A DNA stretch of 64,000 nucleotides from Fonsecaea monophora (taxonomy: Eukaryota > Ascomycota > Eurotiomycetes > Chaetothyriales > Herpotrichiellaceae). The translations under genes were made by a program, and so were the position numbers. The notes below the pieces were generated by a model. The model saw only the letters and a program-made list of their open reading frames with translations, searched no databases and had not been told where the DNA came from. Each line of letters starts with the position of its first letter. The stretch's first letter is position 1. Of the stretch, positions 1 to 12,679 are shown piece after piece. The stretch covers positions 186,001 through 250,000 of the forward strand of contig NW_019173945.1 of NCBI RefSeq assembly GCF_001642475.1. The letters run 5' to 3'.

Positions 1-3000
1 CACCAACAAAGTCGACGGTCTTGCGGCAGTGTCTGCTCAGGTAGAAGGCGTCGAAAACACCGCCGACGTTGACAATGTCGCTCAAAAGAGGTGAGATGAC
101 CGGAACACGAGGTGCGTGGTACTTGACTGACGATGCCAGCTTCTCAAAGTCCGCCAAGATGGGGTCGACTTGAGACGAGTGGAATGCAAATGGCAACTTA
201 AGCTTGGTGCATTTCTGGCCAGCATCAGCCAGTTTTTGAGCAACGGCATCAATGTCGCCCATGGTGCCAGAGAGCACAGTATCGGAGACACCGTTAATGC
301 AAGCAATCTCAATCTTGCCTTGGCTGTTGGCAACGACATCCTGCAGACCCGCCACCGGAGAGCGGACAGCAAGCATAGCATGAGTGCCAGCGGTGCACTT
401 TTGCTCGAGGAGCTGGGCTCGCTTGCCGACCAGGTAGATGGTGTCGGCGACAGACAAAACACCGGCAGCTTGCAGGGCGGCATATTCACCCAATGAGTGA
501 CCAATCACAACGCTGGGAGTGACACCCCATGTGGCCCAGAGACGGGTGAGAGCCATTTGGATACAGCACATTCCGAGTTGTACTACTGTGGGTGGCAGAT
601 GCTGCACCTCAGTCGATCCGTCAATCAGAGGCATGATCGAGGGCAGACCCTGGCGAAGAGCAATTTCGTTGAATTCTTCGATATCTCCGCGGAACTGCTT
701 GGAGGTCTCGAATAGTTTCTGACCCATACCGGTGTACTGAGAGCCCTGGCCGGTGAAAGCCATAGCGATCTGAGGCGAGGCCAGAGGAATCGGGTTGTGC
801 GTCTGATCTTGAGTGGCCTTCAAGGCCGCCTGCAGTTGCGCGATAGATTGCACCGGGAAGGCCGCTCTGTAGTTGTAGTGGGCTCGACGTGCGGTCGTGG
901 TGTATGCCAAATCAGCAAGGCCAACGTTGGGGTTCTTGTTCAGATATTCCTCGTACTTGGCCACTGTTTTCTTGAACGCTGCCAGTGATTTGGCGGAGAC
1001 AGTCACCACCTGGGTAGATCGAGGGTCTGAAGTAGGCTCTGCAGGCACCTCAGGACCGTCTTGGAGCAGCAGTGCCGTGTTACCACCAGCTGCACTAAAG
1101 TTGTTGATGAACACGGTTCGCTTGCCACCAGCAGGTCTGGGGAAGGGGGTTGTCTTGAAGGCGATGTTTACACCACGCTCCTTCAAGTCGGGCGCAAAGT
1201 TCTTGTTGATTTGCTTCTTGATACCGGTGTGTGGCGGGATCTTGCTCTTCTGCAACATCAAAATGACTTTGATCAGGGCGGACACGCCAGAGACGGCTTC
1301 TCCGTGACCGATGTTGGACTTGACAGCGCCGACATAGAGAGGCTGGTCCGGTCTTCTGCGGTTCTGTCGTGGAGCAAAGACAGTAGAGACAGACTCCATT
1401 TCGATACCATCACCCGCTTGGGTGCCCGTCCCGTGCATTTCGACGTAGTTGACATCGTTGCAGGGCACATTGCATTCCTTGAGCACCTTGTCGAACAAGT
1501 AGACTTGGTTCTCCGCACAAGGATGCGTGATGGAAACGGCTTCTGCCGAGTGGTTGGTACCAATGCCGCGGATGACACCAAGGATAGGATCCCGGTCGGC
1601 AACAGCATCTGTGAGTCTCTTCAAGATGATGGTGCAAACACCGTCACCACGGCAGTATCCATCAGCATCGTTATCCCAGGTCTTGCATGACCCGGTCTTC
1701 GACAAGAAGTGACCTCTGCTCAAGCCAGAGAAAATATCAGAATTGGTAAGCACATTGGCACCACCAGTGAACGCAGTGTCGCATTCGTTGGCTCGCAGGG
1801 ACGTGATGGCGACGTTCATCGCAGCAAAGCTGGACGAGCATGCAGTGTCGACCGAAAAGCTAGGGCCTGAAAATTTGAAGAAATAATTGATACGCCCAGG
1901 ACCGAAGGCTCGCACACCACCGGAGATGAAGTACGTGTCAATATCCTGTGCGGCGTTGACCTCACGCCAATCGTCGGACGTTTGGCCATAGAATGTACCA
2001 ATTCTGTCGTGCTTGGTGGAGGGGGTTCGTCCTGGGACAATACCTGCCATTTCCATGGCCTCGTAGCCAGTGGCAAGCATCAGTCTCTGCATAGGATCGG
2101 TCTGTGCTGCTTCGCGAGGTGACATGTTAAAGAATCTGGCGTCGAATAGACCAGGCTTCTCAATGAAGTTTCCGAACGGTGTGTGAGAAGTGTTCTTCTT
2201 CTTGGAGGTTGGGTCAGTGTGAGATTCTACCGGGAACCTGTCAGGAGGAACTGGTCTGTGCACATCGAGACCTTTCTCGAGGAGTTCCCAGAAGTGCTCG
2301 CTGTCTGCGGCATCAGGGAAGCGGCCAGCGTAACCGACAATTGCGATGTCGGCTTCTTTCTTGGAGTGCTGTGTTCCCGCAGGAGGGACCGTCGACCAGT
2401 GTGACTGGTCTTCGAGAGTGACCTTTGCAGTATTGGCTTTGAGGGCGGAGACGACGCTGCTGGCGAGATTGGTAGGACCAACCGCGAACACTTTAGCCTC
2501 CTCTGCCTTGGCCGATGCACAGTATTTCAGAACCTTGTCCCATCTCAAGGGCTCAATCACGATCTCTTTCAGGGCACTCTGCAGTAATTCGAAACCGTTC
2601 TGTGCCTGGAAGGGCTTGCCAGTGACACTGGAGCACACTGGATATCTGACTGTTGTGTTCCCGAAAATAGCCTTTGTCTGGGGACGGAGGATCTTCTCGA
2701 TGTCTGCCTGTGAGTGAAGGTGGGAAGCATGGTATGGCGCGTAGATGGACACAGGGGCGTTTTTGTGGGTGCGGAAGAACTCTGAATCTTCGAAAAGCGA
2801 GGCTTTGGTCGATGGAGGTCCGCTGATGGTGACTGACGTGGCCGAAGAGGCACTGATCCACAATTTGTTTGTTGGTGATGTGCCCTTCTCTTTGTGAAAC
2901 GCATCCAGTGCAGCCTGGGCCGACTTCTCGTCCGCAGCTACAATGGTTGACCATGATTGAGGTTTGGAGTCAAAATCGATTTGCTCTGCTACTCTGCCCA

Positions 3001-3514
3001 CATGAGCACCTGCTCGGAACGCAATTCGAACGGCTTCGACAGCCAGGGGTAACAAAGCTGTAAGAGAATCTGAAGAGGCGACCGAGGCGGCGGCAATTAA
3101 ACCGGTACATAGACCAACCAACCGCGCGTCGACATTATTGGGAATGTATGATGGTGTTCTCTCTTCGAAAGCACTGGTGAAATTCACGTTAGCTGGGTCT
3201 CAGGGGTGAATCCCAAGTCTGAAATGGTGGCCATACCCAAAGAAATGAGTGAACTGCGAAATACAAACGAGAGCGCTCTCAACGGCGGCGTCTTTGGCTT
3301 CGCCTCGGTAGTAACGATCGACTAATTCTTGAATGGTAGAGAAATTAGGAACTGCTTTTGAAGGATGGGATCGGGCTCGGTTCTCGACTCTGACGGCTTC
3401 ACCAGCTCTCTCGAGGAAACTCTGTAGGATGACATCGTCCTTCCTCGAGAAGACCTTGGTGAAGAACGCCCTGCAGTCGGCTGTTTGGTCGCCGAAGACG
3501 TAGACCTCCTCCAT
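1..3514 (-). CDS. PKS1: Non-reducing polyketide synthase, melanin (PKS1/wA) type, 5' part only
   Basis: Iterative type I synthase that condenses malonyl units into an aromatic polyketide, probably the naphthol/naphthopyrone precursor of melanin. Start ATG at 3512-3514. Exon 1 is 3237-3514, a 63-bp intron lies at 3174-3236, and exon 2 stays open to the window edge, giving about 1150 residues of a family that is usually near 2100. Domains seen in order: starter-unit transacylase (SAT) with GLCTG, Cys about 115; ketosynthase with DTACSSS, Cys about 538, then EMHGTGTQAGD and KSNIGH; malonyl transferase with GHSLGEYA, Ser about 986, and FAFHS. The product-template, acyl-carrier and thioesterase domains expected downstream are off the window. 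The sequence style matches wA/PksP/WdPKS1 synthases (family knowledge); the exact product cannot be told from this part. Upstream, a CCAAT box (near 3640) and a TATATAA-like run (near 3598) are plausible promoter elements. Confidence 0.93.
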
Positions 3515-6500
3515 GATGGGCGTGAAAGGGTGTCGACGAGCTTCAACGAGCGTTGCTTAGAGGTAGAGGAACGGGAAAGATGGGGGGGATCAGCTATGAT
3601 ATAAAGGAGTTGGGAGCTGAGTGAAAATAGACTGAACGGCCAATACCAGGGCACTTGAGTAAGGGAGTGGTCAAAGTGAATTTGACAACAGCGCCCCCCT
3701 GGTGGGTCGTGGTGAGGGTCATACTAGGGGAGTCAAAGCATGCACTGCGATCTGCGCGCAGGGAAATTCACGAGCATGGCGAGGGCAGTCCAAATCTGGA
3801 GAGGCTGTTCTCCTCGAGTCGTTGCGGTCATGTATTGGCGATTCGGAATTGGCACGGGGGGCTCCACTGGGTTGTATTGACGGTCTTTACTACGCCCCTA
3901 GTGTATCTAGTGTACGCCCACTAGTCAAACTGCGCTTGTTTTTTTCGGCGCCCGAATACGGCAATCACCACGGCCTGGACCCAGATGAGACATGTCCTGG
4001 GCTGAACCGGGGGGCTGTAATCTTACACCCCCATACACTCTGTGTTCTCACCGTCGCGAGATGCCAGCCCATCCCTCTCTCTCTCAAGGCCTCCACTACT
4101 TCGTAGCCCTCCATCCCGTCCCCGCCCATGGTGTAGTGTACGAGGGCCGACGGCCTGATCAACGCAGTCATCACTTATCGTGCTTCGCCAAAGCCTCAGC
4201 CGCACCAGTCTACCGAGTAACACAGCAACGGTCTGCCAAAGCTTTTTGATTAGCGGCAAATGTAATAATTTGCTCGATTTTACTAGGGGGTTTGTGTCTT
4301 TTGTTTTGCTTGTTGACGAGCTGCATTGAGCAAAATGAGCAAAAGGGGGGCTGGAGATCAAGATTTCTCTGCCATTACATTTTACGGAGGATTTGGGTTT
4401 TGGTTCTAAATACTGCCTGGTGATTGGCCTTTGTTCCTCTTCCGGTTCTTGGCTACGGGCAATGTAGCACGGACGCTAGCCCTATTCGGATGTCCTCTCT
4501 AAAATATCTCGACGTCGTATTGGTTCGCCCTACCATCGTTCCTGCTTGCCCGGACTACTGAATGAAGCGCAGCCTATCAATCTAGGTTTCTGCCCTGGGC
4601 AACCAAAAGTTCAGCAACACTGCAGAAACGAACCTGTCCTCCGCTGTGAGGAACACCTTTCTCATGCCTTCAACAATAATCCTACGTTGCATCCCGCAGA
4701 TTCGTGATATTTGTGTCGGTCGAGTCTAAAATGCCGGGCGTATATCTATCTGCGAGTGTATCACAAAACCGCCTCGCCCGCGGCAAGGGGGGGAAGGCTG
4801 CCGCTAGCGGATTGGCTGTATCAATGGGTGGCCCTTTTAACGGGCCCTATACAAGATGTAAAGACACCGCCCATCAGACAATGACAGGTATCAACATACG
4901 AGTACAAGCATGGTCTTGGTCTCCGTATCTCGAACCCCCCTGTTCAACGGGCTGAGGCTGAACAAAGTTACCCAGGTGGCGGCAAAGAGATTGGAGGACA
5001 TAAACAATCACATCCAAACCTGGGATCCGCCGCCTCTTCCCAAATGATGACTGCATGACGTTCAGGCTCGCTTGGGATCATCTCAGTCACAATTCATCAA
5101 TGAAGTTCGAGGTACCGGTATTGGTCTGGACGCGCCCATGATACCATAGTGACCTGTGGTGGACTCTATTCATCATCACTCTTGTCCGGAGATTCAGAGA
5201 GGAAGGGGATCAATGTTGAAATTGGCATGAGTGCAGGACATCCGCGCGCAAAATCCGAATCCTACAATAAAAGTGTGCCAGTGCATCATGAACCAGTATT
5301 CTCCTACGAGTACCGAGTACGTGCGAGTCCAGTCGCTCCAAGGACTAAAGGCTGACAAAACATGTCGTTTCCTACTGCGGCGTTCCTGCTGAGGCAATGA
5401 TTTGTCTGGCATTCTGAAGCGAGGCGGACCCCCAGCTCATACACCAAGTGTCCCAGGCAATTTTACCGGCGGCGTGGGCTGTGGATGGCGGAGTTTGGGA
5501 CAAATGAGCGGTGGACGAGGTCTGCTCGGATGTGGGTGATAGGGGAAGGGGATCCCGGCCATGGGTCCTGAGGGGACAGGGGTTGGACCAGGATGCTTCA
5601 AACATGCCTCACGTTTGTTCCAGCTAACTTCCGTTTGGCGTGACGCCACACCTTGCGAGGTCTAGCGAGCCTTGTGTGCTGACTCTATATTTGGTGTCAG
5701 GCCCTGGCGCTATCCCTTTCCTGCCGCCAAGCTCCCTCCAAGCCTTGTGGGGTCCTCTGGGCCCCTCAGCATCAGGATCGGGGACCCGCTTACACTCCCC
5801 CTCCTCCCGCAACGAAGTGACACCATCTGTCTGGTGTGTTGGTGAAAGAATTTCCATCTCGGCTTCCATCCGGCCGTGAAGGCTGGTAGGACATCCACAC
5901 AACAGTTTGTCCCATCCACGGCTCAGCAGGTCCTGCTCCGCATTAATCAACGTCAGACGGATGGTCATTCCCCTACCAAACTCGCTACGGGAAAAGTTCC
6001 TGCCACATCTGTGGCGTCAGGGGATCGGATCTGCAAGTGCATGTCTAATCAGGGACCCTGTGGCCGTACCGACTAACTAACAGGAATAATCAAGTCAGAG
6101 AGATAGGGGTTTCGTGCAAGATAGCAACTACGAGCCACTACACGCGACTGAACCACGTCGATATGGTATCAGAGGTTGCTATTCGTATTTGTCTTACCAA
6201 CAAATGTGAGTGAACAATTACCTGGCGCCCTGTATAATGCCTGTACTGCAGCAACAATCTCTTTGTTTCCTCCAACCGAACTTGAATGGTGGATCAAAGC
6301 CCCCTTCTTTCTCCTTTTCTCGATGCCCACGTCCAGGAGGATCGAATTGCCCCCCTTTTTCGGCGTGCCGTTGCCGGATCGAGGAGCTAGTGGCGATACT
6401 ACTGCGATAGGCGTCAATGAGGCTCAGGAGCACTTTGGCAACTCCATCTACGGAGTACCGCTACTGTACGAGTACTCGTATGCCACACCTCGTTTGGACA

Positions 6501-9500
6501 GAGATCTTGTCTCATAGTCCTCGCACATATACCTTAGGTACATGGAGACCCACGACTGCTTTGCCCACAACGAGCGCGCTAAGTTCCGTTCATCCTCAGC
6601 CTGAAGCGATGTGTCCATGAGCGCCCTGTGGGCCGTGGATTCACCACGAGTTTCGCCAGCTTTCCGCACCGTCCAGCGCCTCACCCGACAATAGCCAGGG
6701 GGGTATGGCACGCTATCATACGGGGCTAACCGATCAGTAATAGGTGGTGAACCCATGAACGCGCCACAGGTGCAGTGGCTTCCCCCTTTTTATCGATTCA
6801 TTATCTTCCCCTTTCTCTTCTTGTAGGTAGAACAATGTAAAAACGCCAGACCAGTCGGATCCGGGATGGCGAGGTCTGATTCAGAGCAGCGGGCGCGACT
6901 ATTGACATACAAACAAAAACCGTTGTCGTCTCTTGTAGCTCTTGGGTCGAATCCATCCACAATGAGTTGCTTATCCGGGATCCTCGCTAGAAGGAACAAC
7001 GTCTTTTTTCCAATCTATCGACCCGCTTAACGGACTTGTCGAGGCTCGATGAGTAATGCCCGCCCATCCCCGCTATCTGTGCGAGGCTTTTGCTGAACAT
7101 TTCAGTTTCAGTTTCCAAAGTTTTGACACCATGTTGCCTCTCTCCGGTAACAGGCTCGCTCGACGGGTCTCTGACTACCGAGTACGCATCATCAAAGTCC
7201 GCTCCTGCAGGATGGACGGCGAGAGACATTATTGCCGCAATAGAAATGATTCCTTTTCAAAATATCGAATTCGTTTCTATTTCGAGATTTAGCTTGCAAT
7301 GTCAGAGATCATGTATTTCCCAAAGACCCCAGCCTGATACTGAAATCTAGATTCCCCCTCCCTCGATCCTACAGTACTTGTGCATTATTACCCACGCACA
7401 CGACGAATCTTCCCGCACATGCCTTGTTACTCCGGCTGATCTGCCGCCCCCTTGATCCAGCAGTCCCGAATGATTTGCAGTAGCCGAATACTCATATCAA
7501 CAAGCGCTTATTCAACGGTTGCGAATAGACCACGCCAAGCGTTGTCTCACTCGGCACTTCCATTGTCAGCAAAACTATTTGGTACAATATGTCATAAAGC
7601 CTTATCGGCCGTGAAATATGTGCACATCCCTATTCTGTCTCTCGGGTAACGAGGAGGTTATTCCTCCCTGGTACGTCAGCCCGAAGTATGCATCGCCTTG
7701 ATTGTCGATTGTCGTGATGCTATACAAAGCCTTGTCCGCCCTCGGCAAAGGGGCCAAGATATTTCCAGTGTCTTTTCCCAGCTTTCTATCTCATGATGCT
7801 CCTCTGGTAAGCAAGTACCTTATACCAGAGAGGGCCTTAGGGATTGATTGGATCGATTACCATATTCAATCCTGAAGGACGCAGCAGTGTACGGCTTTGC
7901 ATAACGATCACTACGGCCTGTGAGGACGATGTCGGGTGAATACCTACCTGCATTGCGACGAGCAACCAAGACAGCACGGTATTTCACGGTTGTCACTTCC
8001 CTCCCAGCCGTTGATGTGTCAGAAACACCCCGTTGGACTGTGGCTCAGGAATGTGCCTGTCACTCGGGCTTCCAGGTCTTCGGTCGCGCGGATGGCGACA
8101 TTGGAATGCGATCAATAATGCTTCAACTAGCAAGTGGTCTCGGGTCCTTGCATATGCACCAATCCAACGGAAGGCCCGATGATAGGCGCCTGAGAATACA
8201 CGGTCCTCGTATCCGAGAGATCGGGAAACATCGCAGGCACGCATGAATGTCGCACAGGACTCGGTTTGCAAGGCTGAAAATATACGAGTGTTTCACAGGT
8301 TTTGCTCACCTACGACCTTCCCACTTGTAGGCTTGCCCAGCTTTGATCTCGACAATGAGACATCGAAAACGGGGTTTTCCGCTGTTGGGGCCTTGGATCC
8401 AAAAGCATACGCCTTGAAACTCTCAGGAAGGTTGGACGAGTTCTGAGGTGAACTACGGCTCTGAGTAACAGGAGATCCCACATTTTCAACCTGGCTGTCA
8501 AACCCCAGACAAGTCGCGATGGTACCAACGGCCAATTGTGGCGGGCATCCCGTTGCCGTTGTTATTTATACACACTCTTGGACCGACTCATCCACATATA
8601 TCCTGCAACAAAAGCTGACAGGGGAGTGGGATGCAGGATGCTTGCGTCTGTCCATCCTGTGGTGATGGACGAGGGTGCAGTATTCTTGTTCCTGCGGGCT
8701 TTTGTGCAACCGATCTCGCTGCTACAGTCAGTGCCATTGATCCGAGAGCGGAAGAGGGTGGCAGCGTATCTTGGGGTCACGCGACGTCCCTCCTTCTTCC
8801 TGTGGTGGAAATAATATTTTCCCATTCCTTGGATATATTTGGGGAACAACCGTAGCCTATCATGCTCTTGCGAGGGCGGTCAGCTCGGGGTTTGCAGGCC
8901 AAAAGTGGTGCACCGGGTTGTACGGATCCTGCCTGTGAGTGAGTTAGGCATGAAGACGGTGACGGGAGAATCCGTCCAAACCACAGCATGATCTTGCTGA
9001 CCCGGCCGGACTGAAGTGACGACATCCTTTGATGGTTTTCCTATACCAGGATCGATTCCCTCGAAACAATGATAAGGGTCGATATCACACGTGGTGCTTT
9101 GTTCATTCCTCATAGCACTGGTATGTGGTTGTTCTCACATGCCATCCCATCCAGCCAAGCTCCACAGATACGAGTACGCGTGGGAAACACGAGTGCTTGA
9201 TTGGGCCGAGGGGTGAATATCTTAGATATCAAGGCAATGCTGTTACGAGTACTCCAATCTCGTGGCGAGCAACTAGACAAGCCATGTTTCTCGTGGTCAC
9301 AACGACGGTGCCTAACATAGTAACGGATAAGCCACACTGCGAGGCTAAACCGCATGGAGAATTGCGACGGGTTCCTCCCCCTTTTTTTGGGAGGGGGAGG
9401 CGGTGGGCGTGGGTGGCGCAGCCACTGGCGATTGGATAGGCATCGTACCTCGGGCCCCAGGCACCCAGGCACAATTTAGCAGGGGTGGGTGGCACTTTCC

Positions 9501-10534
9501 TGTTCCTTTTTCCAAGTATTCAAATGCTGTGCAGATCTGAAGGTGAATGCAGGGTACCTGAAAATTGGTGGTGATTTTCGGCTCAATCCAGGTACCTCTT
9601 CTCTCACTTTGACGTCACACAAGACTCACCACCCAGATGGACACTGCATCCCTCTCTCAACTTTGACTGTTAAAACTCAATAGGTGTTGTTACCATCAAC
9701 AACATCCGCCTTGGAGAATGGAATGTGGTATGACGGACTGCCGGTTTTAGAAGCCATGATGGCCTGGCCTGGCCTGGGGTTAAGACGTTAGGTAGCCAAG
9801 TAGCTTCCCAGGTCCTTGATTCTGGGCTCCTGGGCTTTTAGGCTCCTGATTCCTGATTCCTACAAAGTCATTTTTAGTCCAAAACCTGAGCTGTGCCGGG
9901 CTGCCACCGTCCAACTACCTTGATTCTAGCCCTTGTCCTGCCCTACCCTGCCCAAAACCTTGCTCGGTGCTCACGCATAGCCTAGAGGGACTGATTTTTT
10001 AGGTGATTCTTAGGTGATTTAGGCGATTTAGGTCATGGGCGTCTTCTCGCAGTATAGCTCGCTTCACAAACAAAGCAATACCAAGACACCCGGTCTGCAG
10101 CCAACCTTGGAACCATCACCACCATCAGCCATCGGCGTCCATTCTGGTGTCCATCTGCACTCCATCTGGCACTCATATCTGCCTGTCGTCCACCCTTGAC
10201 CCAACATCATCTCCATTCTCGTTCAACAAGACTTCCACTCTTGCTGTAATTTTTTTTTCTCACTTTGTCCTCCTCTGCAAAGCAGCTCTGCGCCTGCTCC
10301 TGCATTTCCGTTCGTTCTCAACCCGTCTGTCATCGGGGAATCTTGACGTTGTCGATCTCCTCTGGTGTCTTCGCTAGTATCCTGCATCTGACGGTCATTC
10401 ACTCTGATACACCGCCATAACTCTCCCGCCTTGTCTTTTTTTTCTGTCTCTATTACTTGGGACTTTTGTTCTACATATCTGATCCTTATAATTTCTGTTC
10501 CTCCTCTGTGAAGTTGTAAGCGCCAGTTGACACC
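3515..10534. other. Gene-poor 7 kb stretch between PKS and the next gene
   Basis: No open frame here has a recognisable domain, good start context and splice logic together. The first few hundred bases hold the PKS promoter and leader. The last 500 bases (about 10030-10534) are rich in C/T runs, as expected for the leader of the gene starting at 10535. Between them lie short direct repeats (GGCCTGGCCTGG near 9764; repeated 'TTTAGG' and 'GCTCCTG' words at 9835-10035) and several copies of the TACGAGTA word. On the minus strand near 8500-7990, two frames are open in succession downstream of a TATAAATA at about 8568, but I cannot choose a frame or name a family. I see no transposase, terminal repeat or RNA gene. 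Confidence 0.6.
6467..6480. repeat. 14-bp perfect palindrome, member of the dispersed TACGAGTA motif family
   Basis: TACGAGTACTCGTA is its own reverse complement. The same 8-mer or its complement occurs at 5305-5312, 9169-9176, 9244-9251, 12530-12537, 20242-20249, 21498-21505 and 21704-21711, all outside the coding regions called here. The variant ACCGAGTAC or its complement also occurs near 5312, 7177, 20099 and 21148. Function unknown. A binding site for a dimeric factor or a trace of an old repeat are both possible. Confidence 0.6.
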
Positions 10535-12253
10535 ATGACCAAATTAAGAAAGTCACCTCCCCCCGCCTACCCAGGCAAACCGACAACCACGCAAGGCTCT
10601 GCTGGCTCTCTCCAGATGGCTGTCCCCTATGAGAATCTGCCACAAGACGCGCAGCCGCCCGTGAGTGTCAGCACGGCCGTGTTACCAAGCTCCTACAATG
10701 ATCCTCTACCTGACACGAACCCATTCTCCCCCAACTTCAGACCTGGGCCAGCTGCGACCGCCACGCTACAAACATCACCTTTCTCTCCAGTCTCGCCGAT
10801 CGCCGAGGCCAGTCCTATTGAGCACTCCTCCCAAGCGACCATCCAGGCTCCCAAGCCACAGAGACCTCACGGCGACCAGCAAAGATCAGTCGATCTGCGC
10901 CGACTCGATGGAAAGCCATACCCCGGATCCAATTCTGCGGCGGAGAAGGAAAAACCAAAGGTCGTCAAGGTCGCGAAGGACATGCACGATGGCGCACTTC
11001 CACCAGTGTACAGGCGTCAAGCGTCTGATCCTGTCAACCCCACGGAGGCTCCAAATGCTCCGTCTACCTCACCCAGGTGTGGGAGATGCGGCAACCCAAA
11101 TGGTCAAAGCAATGGACGCGGGCACGGCTGCAATCAGTGCGGAAAACGCAGGTCCCACGCAGCAACATCAACCCCTCCGACTGTCACCCCGGCGCCCATT
11201 CCCGCCGCGCACGCCCGGACTGTTTCTGAGGGACAGCTGTCTCACAACTCATCCAGGCTCTCGGAAAGCACAGCAGGCCCTTCAAGCTCACCAGGGTCGT
11301 CGACACACTCGCGGTGCTGCACAAAGTGTGGAAGATACAAGCGGCCTGGCATGGCACATGATTCGCCTGACCAGCTCCGTTCCAATGGATTGGGTCCTGC
11401 AACCGCACCCGTGCCTATGGCAAATCACCCTGCAATGAGGCCTCGTCTTTCGATTCAACCCAATGCCCCCGGAAACAACCTGGCCTATCCCAGAATTGAC
11501 GTCATCCCTCCGTCGGCGTCGACGTACAGGGCATCCAACTCCCACCTTTCGACTTACCGAGACGACTCCCCCCTTGTGGCTAAAGCCCACAAGACCGAGT
11601 TCAAGTTGTTCCGCAACTCTTCTCTCGCACGATCGCTGTCTCGACGTCTTAGCAAGAAAGACAAGACAGCCGCATCATCAGCAGCCGCCCCACTTCCAAG
11701 TCAGCAACTCGCACGCCAGAGTGGGGAACAGAGCGCAGGCACCTTGATTAACATGATCAGTACCGCCATGCAAGGACCCGGCAGCGAGCGAGACGCCCAC
11801 TACACCAAGCTTTCCACGGGCACCGACCCGACAGATCGTCCTCAGACTCCGTTTTCGTTTGTCGGTGGTAAGGACGAGGAAGACGCCTTCGAGATGGTTG
11901 ACCTTCGGGATCGAGCCTCGATCTACAGCCAGGACAGTCTGAAAGAAGGAGCCAAGCCTCAGATCAATGTGACGCAAGTGGACAGCGAGTTTCAGGCCGG
12001 CGTTCCCGACCACATTGACGTGGTTCCGCGCTCCAAGGCAGTGGAACTCGAAGGGCAGCACTTGTCCGTGAACAACGGGGAAAACAAACCCCCGATCACG
12101 CGGTTCAAGAGTTTAAGACAGGGGGTCTCCAGGATGGGCAGTGTCAGCCGCACGACCAGTCTGAAGAGACTCGGCAGTCTGAAGACTGTACATCACGCTT
12201 GGTATGTGGAGGGAACTGATGGAAATAATGAGAATATTGTGCCTGTCTTCTAG
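10535..12253 (+). CDS. Uncharacterised Pro/Ser-rich fungal protein with paired CxxC motifs
   Basis: Intronless frame of 572 residues from ATG 10535, preceded by a pyrimidine-rich leader. I do not recognise a named family. The first 170 residues are Pro/Ser/Thr-rich and look disordered. Residues 182-202 carry C-x2-C-x13-C-x2-C, and a second cysteine group (Cys261, 262, 265, in CCTKCGRYKRPGM) follows after a Ser/Thr spacer; this resembles a zinc-ribbon-like metal site. A basic, Ser-rich block (about 360-385, SLARSLSRRLSKKDK) and a basic Ser-rich tail (about 530-555) surround an acidic region. The tail ends in a hydrophobic/aromatic patch (HHAWYVEG). No signal peptide or clear membrane span is visible. 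The length without stops and codon-like composition make it a real gene. Any function (metal binding, membrane or nucleic-acid contact) would be inference. Confidence 0.85.
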   Translation: MTKLRKSPPPAYPGKPTTTQGSAGSLQMAVPYENLPQDAQPPVSVSTAVLPSSYNDPLPDTNPFSPNFRPGPAATATLQTSPFSPVSPIAEASPIEHSSQATIQAPKPQRPHGDQQRSVDLRRLDGKPYPGSNSAAEKEKPKVVKVAKDMHDGALPPVYRRQASDPVNPTEAPNAPSTSPRCGRCGNPNGQSNGRGHGCNQCGKRRSHAATSTPPTVTPAPIPAAHARTVSEGQLSHNSSRLSESTAGPSSSPGSSTHSRCCTKCGRYKRPGMAHDSPDQLRSNGLGPATAPVPMANHPAMRPRLSIQPNAPGNNLAYPRIDVIPPSASTYRASNSHLSTYRDDSPLVAKAHKTEFKLFRNSSLARSLSRRLSKKDKTAASSAAAPLPSQQLARQSGEQSAGTLINMISTAMQGPGSERDAHYTKLSTGTDPTDRPQTPFSFVGGKDEEDAFEMVDLRDRASIYSQDSLKEGAKPQINVTQVDSEFQAGVPDHIDVVPRSKAVELEGQHLSVNNGENKPPITRFKSLRQGVSRMGSVSRTTSLKRLGSLKTVHHAWYVEGTDGNNENIVPVF

Positions 12254-12679
12254 AGTCGGAGTCGGGAATATGGTTTGGTACTTTTAGCATTCATGATGTG
12301 AAGGAATTTATGATGATTTCTGGCGATGATACCACTTGAGCCTACATACCTGATATGTCTAGCATAGAGAATTAATGCAGTACTTCATCTTCTCTGCGAA
12401 TGTAATACCCGTTGAAATCGTCTTGTATTAAACTGTGCAATTTGGAGGTCTCAGCCTTGTGCAGCCTCGTGCGGTGATGTCAGCGCCACTGTTCAGTCGG
12501 ACTTCAGATGCGCTACTCCCACCTGCGGCTACTCGTACATTCTCTCAGCTTTTCTACCCCTCGCGGTCTAGCCAGGTCCATTCTTGCTCACGGTTCCATT
12601 ACCATTCAATCTGGCAGCATTTGCTCTGCAACACGCCCTGCGCCGTCTGGAGGAAGAGCGACAAGCACGAGCAGGCAAC
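12254..12679. other. Intergenic spacer between the Cys-motif gene and Get5-like gene
   Basis: Contains the 3' flank of the upstream gene and the leader of the downstream one, both on the plus strand. One TACTCGTA word lies at 12530-12537. A frame open from 12584 runs into the Get5-like ATG at 12680, but no ATG lies upstream in that frame, so I treat it as leader. Confidence 0.6.

Noticed and set aside
6940..6965. tRNA-like B-box words (also near 9050 and 41222)
   Set aside because: The words deviate at invariant positions and no acceptor stem, anticodon arm or A-box could be placed at the right distance.
10665..11438. 257-codon frame inside the cysteine-motif gene
   Set aside because: Alternate frame of the longer gene, with Arg/Ser/Pro-rich composition typical of shadow frames.
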